From contig NZ_JACCFI010000001.1 in the NCBI RefSeq assembly GCF_013410355.1, forward strand, positions 2,976,001-3,040,000: a stretch of DNA of 64,000 bases, read 5' to 3'. This document shows, one piece after another, positions 35,127-43,760 of the stretch (within the stretch, counting starts at the first letter, position 1; the number at the start of each line of letters is the position of its first letter). Both the position numbers and the translations under genes were made by a program. Source of the DNA: Agromyces hippuratus (lineage in GTDB: Bacteria > Actinomycetota > Actinomycetes > Actinomycetales > Microbacteriaceae). The notes beneath the pieces are model-generated. The model was not told the DNA's origin. It worked only from the letters and a program-made list of their open reading frames with translations, and did not search any database.

Positions 35127-35333
35127 ATGGCGAACGAATCGCAGGGCGATCCGGAGCACTGGTGGCCGAAGTTGTCGATCGGTGCGAAGCACCGGTTGCT
35201 CGCCGATCTCGACGCGCTCATCGATGCGGAGACGGCTGCGGAGATCGAAGGACTCTGCGGCGTTCCGCCGGGCGATCGTCTCGACGCGGCCGCCCGGGCG
35301 TTCATCATCACGCAGATCGAGGCCGTCGACTGA
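35127..35333 (+). CDS. 68-residue hypothetical protein
   Basis: ATG 35127 is preceded by GGAAGGA at good spacing. The acidic, helical product (SIGAKHRLLADLDALIDAETAAEIEGLCGVPPGD) contains no catalytic motif I recognise. It lies 24 bp after DUF7882 copy 1 on the same strand, so the two are probably co-transcribed, and 20 bp from the converging DUF7882 copy 2. The good ribosome site and codon bias support it as real. Confidence 0.6.
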   Translation: MANESQGDPEHWWPKLSIGAKHRLLADLDALIDAETAAEIEGLCGVPPGDRLDAAARAFIITQIEAVD

Positions 35334-35353
35334 GCGATGGCGCAGTGGCGGCG

Positions 35354-35677
35354 TTACTCCCCGTCGATCGGTTCGTTCTCCGTGGGCTCGGGTACGTTGA
35401 CCAGCCCTCCGCTGCTGTTGGCCGAGAGCAGCAGTTGCTCGATCCAGAGCCGGTTCAGCGTGGGCTGGCGGTTGCCGCTGAAGACGAACTGCAGCGGCAC
35501 CGACTCGTGGAGCCACATCGTGGTGCGGCCGCTGCCGTTCTCGACGCCGTGCTCCCACGTCATCGCGAAGCTCTCGGAGCGGCGGAGCTTGTTGAGGATC
35601 GCCACGCGCAGGTGGGCGAGGGTGCGATCGTCGATCTCGATCTCACGTGGTGACGCGTTGTAGATGAACTTGCCCAT
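35354..35677 (-). CDS. DUF7882-type protein, copy 2
   Basis: 107 residues from ATG 35677: MGKFIYNASPREIEIDDRTLAHLRVAILNKLRRSESFAMTW, then TTMWLHESVPLQFVF and LNRLWIEQLLLSANSSGGLVNVPEP. It shares the LAHL-x-VAI-x-KLRR, WLH and ANS-x-GG motifs with the gene at 34710 and is the more canonical member. In related genomes these proteins occur in several copies. Function is unknown. Head-to-head arrangement of the two copies around the 68-residue gene suggests local duplication with inversion. Confidence 0.78.
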   Translation of the reverse strand: MGKFIYNASPREIEIDDRTLAHLRVAILNKLRRSESFAMTWEHGVENGSGRTTMWLHESVPLQFVFSGNRQPTLNRLWIEQLLLSANSSGGLVNVPEPTENEPIDGE

Positions 35678-35728
35678 GCAGGAACTCTAGCCCGCCCTGA
35701 GGGCGCGCGTGACGACCGCTGCGCACCC

Positions 35729-36436
35729 TCACGCACCCGTCTCGTGATGGGGCGTCGCGACCGGCTTCGATTCAGGTGAACCGCGCTGTCTGAGATAGAC
35801 CGATGCCCCGACGATCGCCGCGACGGCGAGGAACTCGCTCTGCCAGTTCTGCATCGACTCGAACCAGAACTGCGAGGTGCCGAGGTACTCGATGACGCCG
35901 ACGGTCGGCAGCCCGTGCTGCGCCTGCTCTGCCGAGTACACCTCCGCACCGCCGACGGCGTGGAACCAGAACGAGAGGGCGAACAGCACGAAGAAGAAGA
36001 TCGCGAGCGAGTTCTCGTAGAGCACGAGCCAGATGCCCCCGCGGCGCACCGGCCACGGGGTGCCGGGGCCGACCGCCGCGTGCCGCGGGTCCTCGTCCTG
36101 TGGGGTACGTTCGCCCATCGGCTTGGACTCCGAGGAACCCTTCTGGAAGAGGAAGATCGTGAGCACCACGTAGGCGCCCATCTGCAGGAACTCGGACTCC
36201 CAGTTCTCGAAGGTCGCCTCGATGAAGTGCCCCGAGCGAAAGTAGTCGCCGAAGGCGATGGCGGTTCCGCCGTGCTCCAACCGGTCGTCGGTGTACACCT
36301 GGTACCCGCTCACGGCCATGCCGACGAGGCAGAGCAGGAAGATCGCGAGGCAGACGAGGAGCAGTGCGTGCTCGTGCAGCCACCGTCCGGTGCGACTCCG
36401 CTCCCGGGAGATCGAGTCGGTTTCCACTCCGGGCAT
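35729..36436 (-). CDS. DUF6766-like membrane protein with internal duplication
   Basis: 235 residues with four hydrophobic segments in two similar halves. Each half has an aromatic membrane helix, a segment F-x-E-x-x-x-NW-x-SEFL (ATFENWESEFLQMGAY and SMQNWQSEFLAVAAI), then a helix ending L-x-Q-(K/R)-G-S-x-ESKP. The pattern matches DUF6766 family proteins, function unknown. An arginine-rich N-tail is cytoplasmic by the positive-inside rule. It is divergent from the LacI gene at 36559 but shares no evident pathway with it. Confidence 0.72.
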   Translation of the reverse strand: MPGVETDSISRERSRTGRWLHEHALLLVCLAIFLLCLVGMAVSGYQVYTDDRLEHGGTAIAFGDYFRSGHFIEATFENWESEFLQMGAYVVLTIFLFQKGSSESKPMGERTPQDEDPRHAAVGPGTPWPVRRGGIWLVLYENSLAIFFFVLFALSFWFHAVGGAEVYSAEQAQHGLPTVGVIEYLGTSQFWFESMQNWQSEFLAVAAIVGASVYLRQRGSPESKPVATPHHETGA

Positions 36437-36558
36437 CGCGTCCCCTTCCCTGACTCGATGTTCACGCTGCGGCGCACGACGGGCAAGTGCTTGACACCGA
36501 TCGCCGAGGCATCCGCTCGATTGTCGAGTTCTTGCGCTGCCTCACGTAGCATGACGGC

Positions 36559-37566
36559 ATGTCGAGGAGACTCGCGGATGTCGCGCGCAAGGTCGGAGTC
36601 AGCGAAGCCACCGTCAGCCGGGTGCTGAACGGCAAGCCGGGCGTCTCGGCGTCGACCCGCGACGCGGTGCTCACCGCCCTCGACGTGCTCGGCTACGAGC
36701 GCCCGACGAAGCTCCGCGGCGAACGTGCCCGGCTCGTGGGCCTCGTCATGCCCGAGCTGCAGAACCCCATCTTCCCCGCGCTCGCCGAGGCGATCGGCGG
36801 GGGTCTCGCGCAGAACGGCTACACGCCGGTGCTCTGCATCCAGACGGCCGGCGGCATCTCCGAATCCGACTACGTCGAGCTGCTCCTGCACCAGCAGGTC
36901 TCGGGCGTGATCTTCGCGGGCGGGGCGTACGCCCAGGCCGAGGTGAACCACGACCACTACGCGCGGCTCCGCGAACTGAAGCTCCCGACGGTGCTCGTGA
37001 ACGCCCCGATCGACGGCCTCGACTTCGCCACGGTCTCGTGCGACGACGCGACCTCGATGGAGCAGGCGTTCGGGCATCTCGTGCAGCTCGGGCACGGGCG
37101 CATCGGCATCCTGCTCGGCCCGAGCGACCACGTGCCATCGCAGCGCAAGCACGCGGCGGCGCTCCGCATGGCGGAGCGGCACGGCCTCGAACTCGGCGAA
37201 GATCGCATCGTGCACTCGCTCTACTCGCTCGAGTCGGGCCAGACGGCGGCGACGAAGCTGCTCGCCGCGGGCGTCACGGGCATCGTCTGCGCGAGCGACC
37301 CGATGGCGCTCGGCGCCGTGCGCGCGGTGCGCCGAGCCGGGCTCCGCGTGCCGGAGGACGTCTCGGTGATCGGCTACGACGACTCGGCGCTGATGAACTG
37401 CACCGAGCCGCCGCTGACCACCGTTCGGCAGCCGATCGAAGCGATGGGCAAGATGATCATCGAGCTGCTCATGCGCCAGATGTCGAGCGAGCGCGCGATC
37501 GGCGACGAGGTCTTCTTCGCGCCCGAGCTCGTCGTGCGCGGCTCGACCGCGCCGGCCAAGCGCTGA
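36559..37566 (+). CDS. LacI family transcriptional regulator of the alpha-glucoside operon
   Basis: 335 residues from ATG 36559. The HTH is immediately N-terminal (RLADVARKVGVSEATVSRVLNGKPGVS, about residues 4-30), followed by the hinge and a sugar-binding effector core (LVGLVMPELQNPIFPALAEAI ... VSVIGYDDSALMNCTEPPLTTVRQP). It lies directly upstream, on the same strand, of the GH13 hydrolase and ABC genes, separated by its own terminator and a ~150-bp regulatory region. It is inferred to control them in response to maltose or a related glucoside. Confidence 0.92.
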   Translation: MSRRLADVARKVGVSEATVSRVLNGKPGVSASTRDAVLTALDVLGYERPTKLRGERARLVGLVMPELQNPIFPALAEAIGGGLAQNGYTPVLCIQTAGGISESDYVELLLHQQVSGVIFAGGAYAQAEVNHDHYARLRELKLPTVLVNAPIDGLDFATVSCDDATSMEQAFGHLVQLGHGRIGILLGPSDHVPSQRKHAAALRMAERHGLELGEDRIVHSLYSLESGQTAATKLLAAGVTGIVCASDPMALGAVRAVRRAGLRVPEDVSVIGYDDSALMNCTEPPLTTVRQPIEAMGKMIIELLMRQMSSERAIGDEVFFAPELVVRGSTAPAKR

Positions 37567-37580
37567 CACGGGCTTCTCCG

Positions 37581-37605
37581 CCGCTTGCGCGGATCCGGCA
37601 AGCGG
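37581..37605 (+). terminator. Terminator after the LacI gene
   Basis: A perfect 8-bp stem CCGCTTGC/GCAAGCGG with a 9-nt loop lies 15 bp after the stop and separates the regulator transcript from the GH13 operon. Confidence 0.7.
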
Positions 37606-37618
37606 ATGCCGCAATTCC

Positions 37619-37635
37619 ACGCAAATCAACGCAAA
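37619..37635. promoter_or_regulatory. ACGCAAA direct repeat in the alpha-glucoside operon leader
   Basis: ACGCAAA occurs at 37619-37625 and 37629-37635, exactly one helical turn apart, in an A/T-rich stretch (37606-37690) upstream of the GH13 gene. A related inverse TTTGTTG lies at 37646-37652. It is a candidate regulator site; no CG-centred palindrome like that at 11.6 kb was seen. Confidence 0.35.
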
Positions 37636-37757
37636 CTGATGTCGATTTGTTGAATAGTTGCATCATTCTGTTGCTCACATTACGTTGACGGTCATTGACG
37701 CCGTCGTCCTCTGTCGACACGGCGTGCCCAGCCCGTCGACACGAGGAGACGCACCGC

Positions 37758-39437
37758 GTGACCATGCACCTCACGGATGCCGCATCGGCGACCACGGCCG
37801 CCGCTGACGATGCGCCCGACCCGCTCTGGTGGCGGAGCGCGGTGATCTACCAGGTCTACGTGCGCAGCTTCGCCGACTCCGACGGCGACGGCACGGGCGA
37901 CCTCCGCGGGGTGCGCAGCCGACTCGGCTACCTGAAGGAGCTCGGCGTCGACGCGCTCTGGTTCAACCCGTGGTACCCGTCACCGCTCGCCGACGGCGGC
38001 TACGACGTCAGCGACTACCGCGACATCCACCCGGCCTTCGGCAGCCTCGAAGACGCCGAGCTCCTCATCGCCGACGCGCTCGCCCTCGGCATCCGCACGA
38101 TCATCGACGTCGTTCCGAACCACGTCTCGAGCGAGCACCCCTGGTTCCGGGCGGCGCTCGCCGCAGGACCGGGCTCGCCCGAGCGCGAGCGGTTCTGGTT
38201 CCACCCGGGCAAGGGGCCGAATGGCGACGAGATGCCCACCAACTGGGTGTCGAACTTCCAGGGCGACACGTGGACCCGGACGACGAACCCCGACGGCAGC
38301 CCGGGGGACTGGTACCTGCATCTCTTCACCCCCGAGCAGCCCGACCTGAACTGGAACCACCCCGACGTGCGCCGCGAGCACGAGGAGATCCTGCGGTTCT
38401 GGTTCGACCGCGGCGTCGCCGGCGTGCGCATCGACTCGGCGGGCCTGCTCATCAAGGACCCGGAGCTGCCCGAGGTGCCTGCCGAGCCCGCCCCCGGACA
38501 GCACCCCACCGAGGACCGCGACGAGGTGCACGAGGTCTATCGAGCATGGCGGCGCATCGCCGACTCGTACGAGGGCACCCGGGTGCTCGTCGGGGAGGTC
38601 TGGGTGCCGGATGCCTCCCGCTTCGCGGCCTACCTCCGCCCCGACGAGATGCACACCGCGTTCAACTTCGACTTCATGTCGCGCCCGTGGGATGCCGCGG
38701 AACTCCGCGGATCGATCGACCTGATGCTCGCCGCGCACGCCCCGGTCGGCGCCCCGAGCACGTGGGTGCTCTCGAACCACGACGTCACCCGGCCCGTCAC
38801 CCGCTACGGCCGCGAGGACTCGGGCTTCGCCTTCGCGAGGAAGCGCTTCGACACCCCGACCGACCTCGAGCTCGGCGTGCGGCGCGCGCGTGCGGCGGCC
38901 CTGCTCACCGCGGCGCTGCCCGGATCGCTCTACCTCTACCAGGGCGACGAGCTCGGCCTCCCCGAGGCAGAGCTCCCGCGCGAGGTGCTCGAGGACCCGA
39001 TGCACTTCCGCTCGGGCGGCGTCGACCCCGGTCGCGACGGATGCCGCGTGCCCCTGCCCTGGCGCGGCACCGAGGCGCCGTTCGGGTTCAGCCCCGCCGA
39101 AGCATCCGTCGCCCCCTGGTTGCCGCAGCCGGCCGACTGGGCCGCGCTCACGGTGCAGGCGCAGGAGGCGGACCCGGGCTCGATGCTCTGGCTCTACCGG
39201 CAGGCGCTGCGCCTGCGGCACCGCGAGGCGGCCCTCGGCGACGGGCCGATGACCTGGCTCGACGGCGACCCGCAGGTGCTCGCCTTCACCCGGGGCGAGA
39301 CGTTCGCCAGCGTCACGAACCTCGGCGGCGAGCCCGTCGCGCTGCCCGACCACGAGAGCATCCTGCTCGCCAGCACCCCGCTCGTCGGCGGGCTGCTGCC
39401 ACCCGACTCCACGGCCTGGCTCCATCGGAGCGCCTGA
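37758..39437 (+). CDS. GH13 family alpha-glucosidase
   Basis: 559 residues. GTG 37758 follows GAGGAG by ten bases; the upstream frame to 37695 has no ribosome site. The (beta/alpha)8 barrel shows IYQVYVRSFADSDGDGTGDLRG, DVVPNHVS, the nucleophile D226 in GVRIDSAGL, the acid/base E280 in LVGEVW and D342 in SNHDVTRP. These signatures fit oligo-1,6-glucosidase or maltase types. No signal peptide, so it acts on sugars imported by the downstream ABC system. It is the first gene of that operon. Confidence 0.93.
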   Translation: MTMHLTDAASATTAAADDAPDPLWWRSAVIYQVYVRSFADSDGDGTGDLRGVRSRLGYLKELGVDALWFNPWYPSPLADGGYDVSDYRDIHPAFGSLEDAELLIADALALGIRTIIDVVPNHVSSEHPWFRAALAAGPGSPERERFWFHPGKGPNGDEMPTNWVSNFQGDTWTRTTNPDGSPGDWYLHLFTPEQPDLNWNHPDVRREHEEILRFWFDRGVAGVRIDSAGLLIKDPELPEVPAEPAPGQHPTEDRDEVHEVYRAWRRIADSYEGTRVLVGEVWVPDASRFAAYLRPDEMHTAFNFDFMSRPWDAAELRGSIDLMLAAHAPVGAPSTWVLSNHDVTRPVTRYGREDSGFAFARKRFDTPTDLELGVRRARAAALLTAALPGSLYLYQGDELGLPEAELPREVLEDPMHFRSGGVDPGRDGCRVPLPWRGTEAPFGFSPAEASVAPWLPQPADWAALTVQAQEADPGSMLWLYRQALRLRHREAALGDGPMTWLDGDPQVLAFTRGETFASVTNLGGEPVALPDHESILLASTPLVGGLLPPDSTAWLHRSA

Positions 39438-39517
39438 CCGTCGAGGCCGCGGCGAGCGCCATGCCGCGGCACGCATCCAGCAATCACACCTGAACACAGC
39501 ACCGAAAGGACTGGACA

Positions 39518-40876
39518 ATGAAGTCACCACGCAAGGTCGTGATCGCCGGCATCGCCGCGTTCGCGATGGTCGGCGCCCTCGCCGCCTGCAGCTCGGGAGG
39601 CAGCGAGAGCGGCAAGACCGAGCTGCGGGTCGCGACGTTCCCGCCAGGGGCCGACGCCGCGGCGTACGAGGCGTTCGACGCACAGGAGAAGCAGTTCGAG
39701 AAGGCGAACCCCGACATCGACATCATCGGCGTCGAGTACGAGTGGGAGGGCCCGACGTTCGCCGTGCAGCTCGCCGGCGGCAGCCTGCCCGACGTCTTCA
39801 CCGTGCCCTTCACCGACTCGAAGACCCTGCTCGAGAACGGCCAGCTCATGGACGTGACCGACGAGATCGAGGAGCTCGGCTACACCGACAGCTTCAACCC
39901 CGTGATCCTCGACGGCGTCACCGACGCCGACGGCCGCATCTTCGGGTTCCCGCGCCAGGCGTACGCCATGGGCCTGCACTACAACCGCACCCTGTTCGAG
40001 CAGGCCGGGCTCGACCCAGACAGCCCGCCCACCACGTGGGACGAGGTGCGCGAGGACGCGAAGGTCATCGCCGACGAGACCGGCAAGGCCGGCTACATGC
40101 AGATGACCCAGAACAACACGGGCGGCTGGCAGTTGACCGCGGCCACCGTCGCTCGCGGCGGCAGCACGCAGACCGACAACGGCGACGGCACCTACACGTC
40201 GACGATCGCGAACGACGGCACGAAGGCGTCGCTCGAGTTCCTGAAGGAACTGCGGTGGGAGGACGACTCGCTCGGGTCGAACTTCCTGCTCGACTGGGGC
40301 AGCATCAACCAGGAGTTCGCGGCCGGCAACATCGGCATGTACACGACCGGCTCCGACATCTACACGGCGCTCGTGCGCGACTTCTCGCTGAACCCCGATG
40401 ACTACGGACTGACGGTCATCCCCATCGAGAACGACGGCGGCACCCTCGGCGGCGGCGACATCGCCGTCGTGAGCCCCACGGTCGACGACGAGACGAAGGC
40501 CGCGGCGATCACCTGGATCGACTGGTTCTACATGCAGAAGCTCCTCGACGAGGATGCGGCCGTGCTCGACGCGAAGACGCTCGCCGAGAGCGACCAGGCC
40601 GTCGGCACGCCCCTCCTCCCGGTGCTGAACCGCGAGGCCTACGAGCAGTCGCTCGTCTGGATCGAGCCCTACATCAACGTGCCGCGCGACCAGATGACCC
40701 CGTTCATCGACGGCATCTGGGAGCAGACGCCGGTGGGCGAGCCGAAGGGCAAGACGCAGGAGATCTACGCCCTGCTCGACCCGGTGGTGCAGGCCGTGCT
40801 CACCGATCAGAACGCCGACATCGACGCCCTGCTCGAGCAGGCCGACGCCGAGGCGCAGGCGCTGCTCGACGAGTAG
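39518..40876 (+). CDS. Sugar ABC transporter substrate-binding lipoprotein (alpha-glucoside operon)
   Basis: 452 residues from ATG 39518 with site GAAAGGA. The signal peptide MKSPRKVVIAGIAAFAMVGA ends in lipobox LAA-C near residue 24, so the protein should be tethered outside the membrane. The body is an extracellular solute-binding family 1 fold (TFPPGADAAAYEAFDAQEKQFEKANPDIDI, PDVFTVPFTDSKTLLENGQLMDVTDEI). It delivers substrate to the two permeases downstream. Context (GH13 enzyme, LacI) suggests a maltodextrin or alpha-glucoside ligand. Confidence 0.93.
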   Translation: MKSPRKVVIAGIAAFAMVGALAACSSGGSESGKTELRVATFPPGADAAAYEAFDAQEKQFEKANPDIDIIGVEYEWEGPTFAVQLAGGSLPDVFTVPFTDSKTLLENGQLMDVTDEIEELGYTDSFNPVILDGVTDADGRIFGFPRQAYAMGLHYNRTLFEQAGLDPDSPPTTWDEVREDAKVIADETGKAGYMQMTQNNTGGWQLTAATVARGGSTQTDNGDGTYTSTIANDGTKASLEFLKELRWEDDSLGSNFLLDWGSINQEFAAGNIGMYTTGSDIYTALVRDFSLNPDDYGLTVIPIENDGGTLGGGDIAVVSPTVDDETKAAAITWIDWFYMQKLLDEDAAVLDAKTLAESDQAVGTPLLPVLNREAYEQSLVWIEPYINVPRDQMTPFIDGIWEQTPVGEPKGKTQEIYALLDPVVQAVLTDQNADIDALLEQADAEAQALLDE

Positions 40877-40883
40877 CGCACTG

Positions 40884-40938
40884 AGCGGATGCCGCGGCGC
40901 GGGCCTTCCCCCGAACCGCCCGCGCCGCGGCATCCGCT
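40884..40938 (+). terminator. 21-bp perfect hairpin between binding-protein and permease genes
   Basis: Perfect 21-bp arms (40884-40904 and 40918-40938, beginning AGCGGATGCCGCGG and ending CCGCGGCATCCGCT) flank a 13-nt loop. It begins 8 bp after the binding-protein stop. It is an unusually long stem, likely to protect the upstream mRNA and reduce read-through into the permeases. Confidence 0.7.
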
Positions 40939-40961
40939 CTCCCCGAGCACGAAGGACCCAG

Positions 40962-41942
40962 ATGACCCTCACCGCGAAACCGCCCGCCGCGGCCCCGTCC
41001 GCAGGCGAGCCCGCCCCGCCCTCGACCCCCGCACCGCGCAGGCGCACGCGGAACCTCCGCACCTGGGTGCAGGGCGGCGGCCTCTCGACCCTCGCCTTCC
41101 TCGCGCCGATGCTCATCGTCTTCGCGATCTTCAGCTGGTCGCCGATCGTGCAGTCGATCGTCATGAGCTTCCAGCAGACGAACCTCCTCGACCCGCCCAC
41201 CTGGGTCGGCCTCGACAACTTCGCCGCCGTGCTGAGCGACCCGCTGCTCGGCACCGCGATCCTCAACACGCTGTACTTCGCCGTGCTGGCGCTGCTCTTC
41301 GGGTTCCCGCTGCCGATCCTCGTCGCCGTGCTGATGAGCGAGGTGCGGCGCGGCAAGGGCTTCTACAGCGCACTCGCGTACCTGCCGGTCGTCGTGCCGC
41401 CGGTCGTCGCGGTGCTGCTCTGGAAGGTCTTCTACGACGCGAGCCCGACCGGGCTCTTCAACACGATCCTCGGCTGGTTCGGCATCCCGGCACAGCCGTG
41501 GCTGCAGTCATCCGCGACGGCGATGCCCTCGCTCGTGCTCGAGGCGACCTGGGCCGCAGCCGGCGGCTCGATCATCATCTACCTCGCCGCCCTGCTCGCC
41601 GTGCCGCCGGAGCTCTACGACGCGGCGGAGGTCGACGGCGCCTCGATCTGGAACAAGATCTGGCACGTCACACTGCCGCAGCTCCGCGGCATCCTGTTCA
41701 TCATGCTGATCCTGCAGGTCATCGCGACCGCGCAGGTGTTCCTCGAGCCCTACCTCTTCACCGGCGGGGGGCCGAACAACGCGACCGTGACGATCCTGCT
41801 CCTCATCTACCGCTACGCCTTCCAGAACAGCCTCGGCGGCGACTACGGCGAGGCGACGGCCCTCAGCGTGATGCTCGCGGTCGTGCTCGCACTGCTCAGC
41901 TGGCTCTACTTCAAGCTCACGAACCGCTGGAGCACCTCATGA
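40962..41942 (+). CDS. Carbohydrate ABC transporter permease (MalF-like), alpha-glucoside operon
   Basis: 326 residues from ATG 40962 with GAAGGA upstream. A proline-rich N-tail precedes six membrane helices. The ATPase-docking loop reads PPELYDAAEVDGASIWNKIWHVTLP, and LEPYLFTGGGPNNATVTILLLIYRYAF is family-typical. Its stop overlaps the next permease by ATGA (41939-41942). As in the beta-glucoside operon, no ATPase gene accompanies it, so a shared ATPase elsewhere is inferred. Confidence 0.93.
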   Translation: MTLTAKPPAAAPSAGEPAPPSTPAPRRRTRNLRTWVQGGGLSTLAFLAPMLIVFAIFSWSPIVQSIVMSFQQTNLLDPPTWVGLDNFAAVLSDPLLGTAILNTLYFAVLALLFGFPLPILVAVLMSEVRRGKGFYSALAYLPVVVPPVVAVLLWKVFYDASPTGLFNTILGWFGIPAQPWLQSSATAMPSLVLEATWAAAGGSIIIYLAALLAVPPELYDAAEVDGASIWNKIWHVTLPQLRGILFIMLILQVIATAQVFLEPYLFTGGGPNNATVTILLLIYRYAFQNSLGGDYGEATALSVMLAVVLALLSWLYFKLTNRWSTS

Positions 41943-42904
41943 CGACCACCCCGACCGCACGGGACATCCGGCTGCCCCGGCTCTCGCTGACGTCTCGAAA
42001 GGCGAAGCGCTTCGACGACGAATCGCGCGACCGCGGCATCGTCTCGGACTTCGACGGCAAGAAGCGCGGGGTCAGGCTCGGCATGGGCGGTGTGCACTTC
42101 GCGCTCTTCGTCGGCCTCGTCGTCGCCGGCCTCGGCCCGCTGCTCTGGCTCGCGAAGTCCGCGGTGACGCCGACGCAGGACACGCTGCGCCAGCCGCTCG
42201 CGCTCTGGCCGAACGGCATCGACTGGCAGAACCTGCAGTCGGCGTGGGTCGAGGTGCACATCGACCAGTTCTTCTGGAACACGATCGTGATCGCCGCCGG
42301 CTCCTGGTTCTTCCAGCTGCTCGTGGCGACGACCGCGGGCTTCGCGCTGTCGGTGCTGCGGCCGCGGTACGCGCCGATCCTGAACGGCGCGATCCTCGTC
42401 ACGCTCTTCATCCCGGCCGTCGTGCTGCTCGTGCCGCTGTACCTCACGATCGTGAACCCGCCGCTGCTCGGCGAGGTGTCGCTGCTCAACAACTACCTCG
42501 CGGTGTGGCTGCCGGCGGCGGCGAACGCCTTCAACATCCTGCTCGTGAAGCGCTTCTTCGACGCGCTGCCGCGTGAGGTGTTCGAGGCGGCGAAGACCGA
42601 TGGGGCGGGCCCGTTCCGCCTCTTCTGGTCGATCGTGCTGCCGATGTCGAAGCCCATCCTCGGCGTCGTGTCGGTGTTCGCGATCATCGCCGCGTGGAAG
42701 GACTTCCTCTGGCCGATGCTCGTGCTGCCGGACCCCGCCGTGCAGCCGCTCTCGGTGCGTCTGCCCGCCGTGCAGGGATCGATCGAGCTCGACGTGTTCC
42801 TCGCGGCGCTCGCGATCTCGACGCTCATCCCGGTCGTGCTGTTCCTCCTCTTCCAGGGGGTCTTCCTGCGGTCGGCGGGGCTCGGGGGAGCGGTCAAGGG
42901 CTGA
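41939..42904 (+). CDS. Carbohydrate ABC transporter permease (MalG-like), alpha-glucoside operon
   Basis: 321 residues from the ATG of the ATGA overlap. A basic N-tail with KAKRFDDESRDRG precedes six helices. The coupling loop is LPREVFEAAKTDGAGPFRLFWSIVLP and the C-terminus FLRSAGLGGAVKG resembles other MalG-like subunits. It is the last gene of the operon: regulator, GH13 hydrolase, binding protein, MalF-like, MalG-like. No obvious terminator follows before the next start at 42960. Confidence 0.93.
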   Translation: MTTTPTARDIRLPRLSLTSRKAKRFDDESRDRGIVSDFDGKKRGVRLGMGGVHFALFVGLVVAGLGPLLWLAKSAVTPTQDTLRQPLALWPNGIDWQNLQSAWVEVHIDQFFWNTIVIAAGSWFFQLLVATTAGFALSVLRPRYAPILNGAILVTLFIPAVVLLVPLYLTIVNPPLLGEVSLLNNYLAVWLPAAANAFNILLVKRFFDALPREVFEAAKTDGAGPFRLFWSIVLPMSKPILGVVSVFAIIAAWKDFLWPMLVLPDPAVQPLSVRLPAVQGSIELDVFLAALAISTLIPVVLFLLFQGVFLRSAGLGGAVKG

Positions 42905-42959
42905 CGGCAGCGGATGCCGCGGCTCGCGCGGTGTCGCCGGTGCGGCGTACCGTGGGCTC

Positions 42960-43358
42960 GTGGAGCACCCCCGAGTCGTCGACCCGCGGCATCCGCTCGT
43001 CGAGCGCGTGCGCGCCGTGTGCCTCGCGCTGCCCGAAGCGGTCGAGGTCGAGGCGTGGGGCCGGCCGACGTTCCGCGCGGCGAAACCGATCTTCGTGCAC
43101 GTGAGCGCCTCGATGGAGCGCCCGCTCTCGATCGTGCTGAAGACCGACCCCGACGAGCATCACGCGCTCGTGCAAGACGGGCGGTTCTTCGGCCCGCCCT
43201 ACTACGACCGCGACCGCTGGGTCGGCGTCGACCTCGATCGGCCCGACACCGACTGGCGGCTTCTGGCCGAGCTCATCGAGACCTCGTACCGCCAGGTCGC
43301 GAACCGCCGCCAGCTCACGGCGCTCGACGCGCTGCGTCCCGAGCACGCCGACGGCTGA
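42960..43358 (+). CDS. MmcQ/YjbR family protein
   Basis: 132 residues from GTG 42960. HPLVERVRAVCLALPEAVEVEAWGRPTFRAAKPIFVHVSA, then SIVLKTDPDEHHALVQDGRFFGPPYYDRDRWVGVDLD and ETSYRQVANRRQLTAL match the small MmcQ/YjbR (CyaY-like fold) family, often annotated as DNA-binding although the function is not settled. It follows the permease by 55 bp and could be in its transcript. It is the last host gene before tRNA-Arg. Confidence 0.88.
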   Translation: MEHPRVVDPRHPLVERVRAVCLALPEAVEVEAWGRPTFRAAKPIFVHVSASMERPLSIVLKTDPDEHHALVQDGRFFGPPYYDRDRWVGVDLDRPDTDWRLLAELIETSYRQVANRRQLTALDALRPEHADG

Positions 43359-43508
43359 GCTGCGCCGGTCGTTCCGTCGCGAAGGCGGCGCCGGGTCGGT
43401 CGAGGCGGGGCGCTCGGAGTCGCGGCGGCGCTCGATTGGCGAGATCCGAGCGGGTGCGTTAGAGTTACGTGGTTGCCTGATCGCGAAGGAAGCGCAGGCG
43501 ACATGACT

Positions 43509-43581
43509 GCGCCCGTAGCTCAACGGATAGAGCATCTGACTACGGATCAGAAGGTTGGGGGTTCGAATCCCTCCGGGCGCA
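43509..43581 (+). tRNA. tRNA-Arg (anticodon ACG), integration target of the mobile element
   Basis: The acceptor GCGCCCG pairs with CGGGCGC (43574-43580). The anticodon stem TCTGA/TCAGA frames loop CTACGGA with ACG. The T-arm is GGGGG-TTCGAAT-CCCTC. CCA is not encoded. The 3' part from 43535 is repeated exactly at 54132, so the element restored an intact gene on integration. Confidence 0.97.
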
Positions 43582-43582
43582 C
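43535..43582 (+). repeat. Attachment site attL (48-bp direct repeat, tRNA side)
   Basis: Identical to 54132-54179. It starts in the anticodon stem (TCTGACTACGG) and ends just past the tRNA (GGGCGCAC). Similarity resumes after one mismatch, through CTGGTTGAGACAG and the terminator hairpin. Confidence 0.93.
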
Positions 43583-43602
43583 ACTGGTTGAGACAGTAAG
43601 AG

Positions 43603-43634
43603 AACGGCTCGCGAAAGCGGGCCGTTTTCGTTTT
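43603..43634 (+). terminator. Terminator after tRNA-Arg
   Basis: A 10-bp stem AACGGCTCGC/GCGGGCCGTT (one G-U pair) with a GAAA loop, then TTCGTTTT. A near-copy follows attR at 54198. Confidence 0.85.
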
Positions 43635-43760
43635 CTGGCGGTTCATCGGGGTTTCTTCCTCTCGTTCAATTAGGCCGGCGGTTTGTTGGCCATTTGGTCC
43701 GTTGAGCCGTTGGGCATTCGCCTGGGCTAGTGACAGCAACCGCGACAGCAACGGCGGCGG

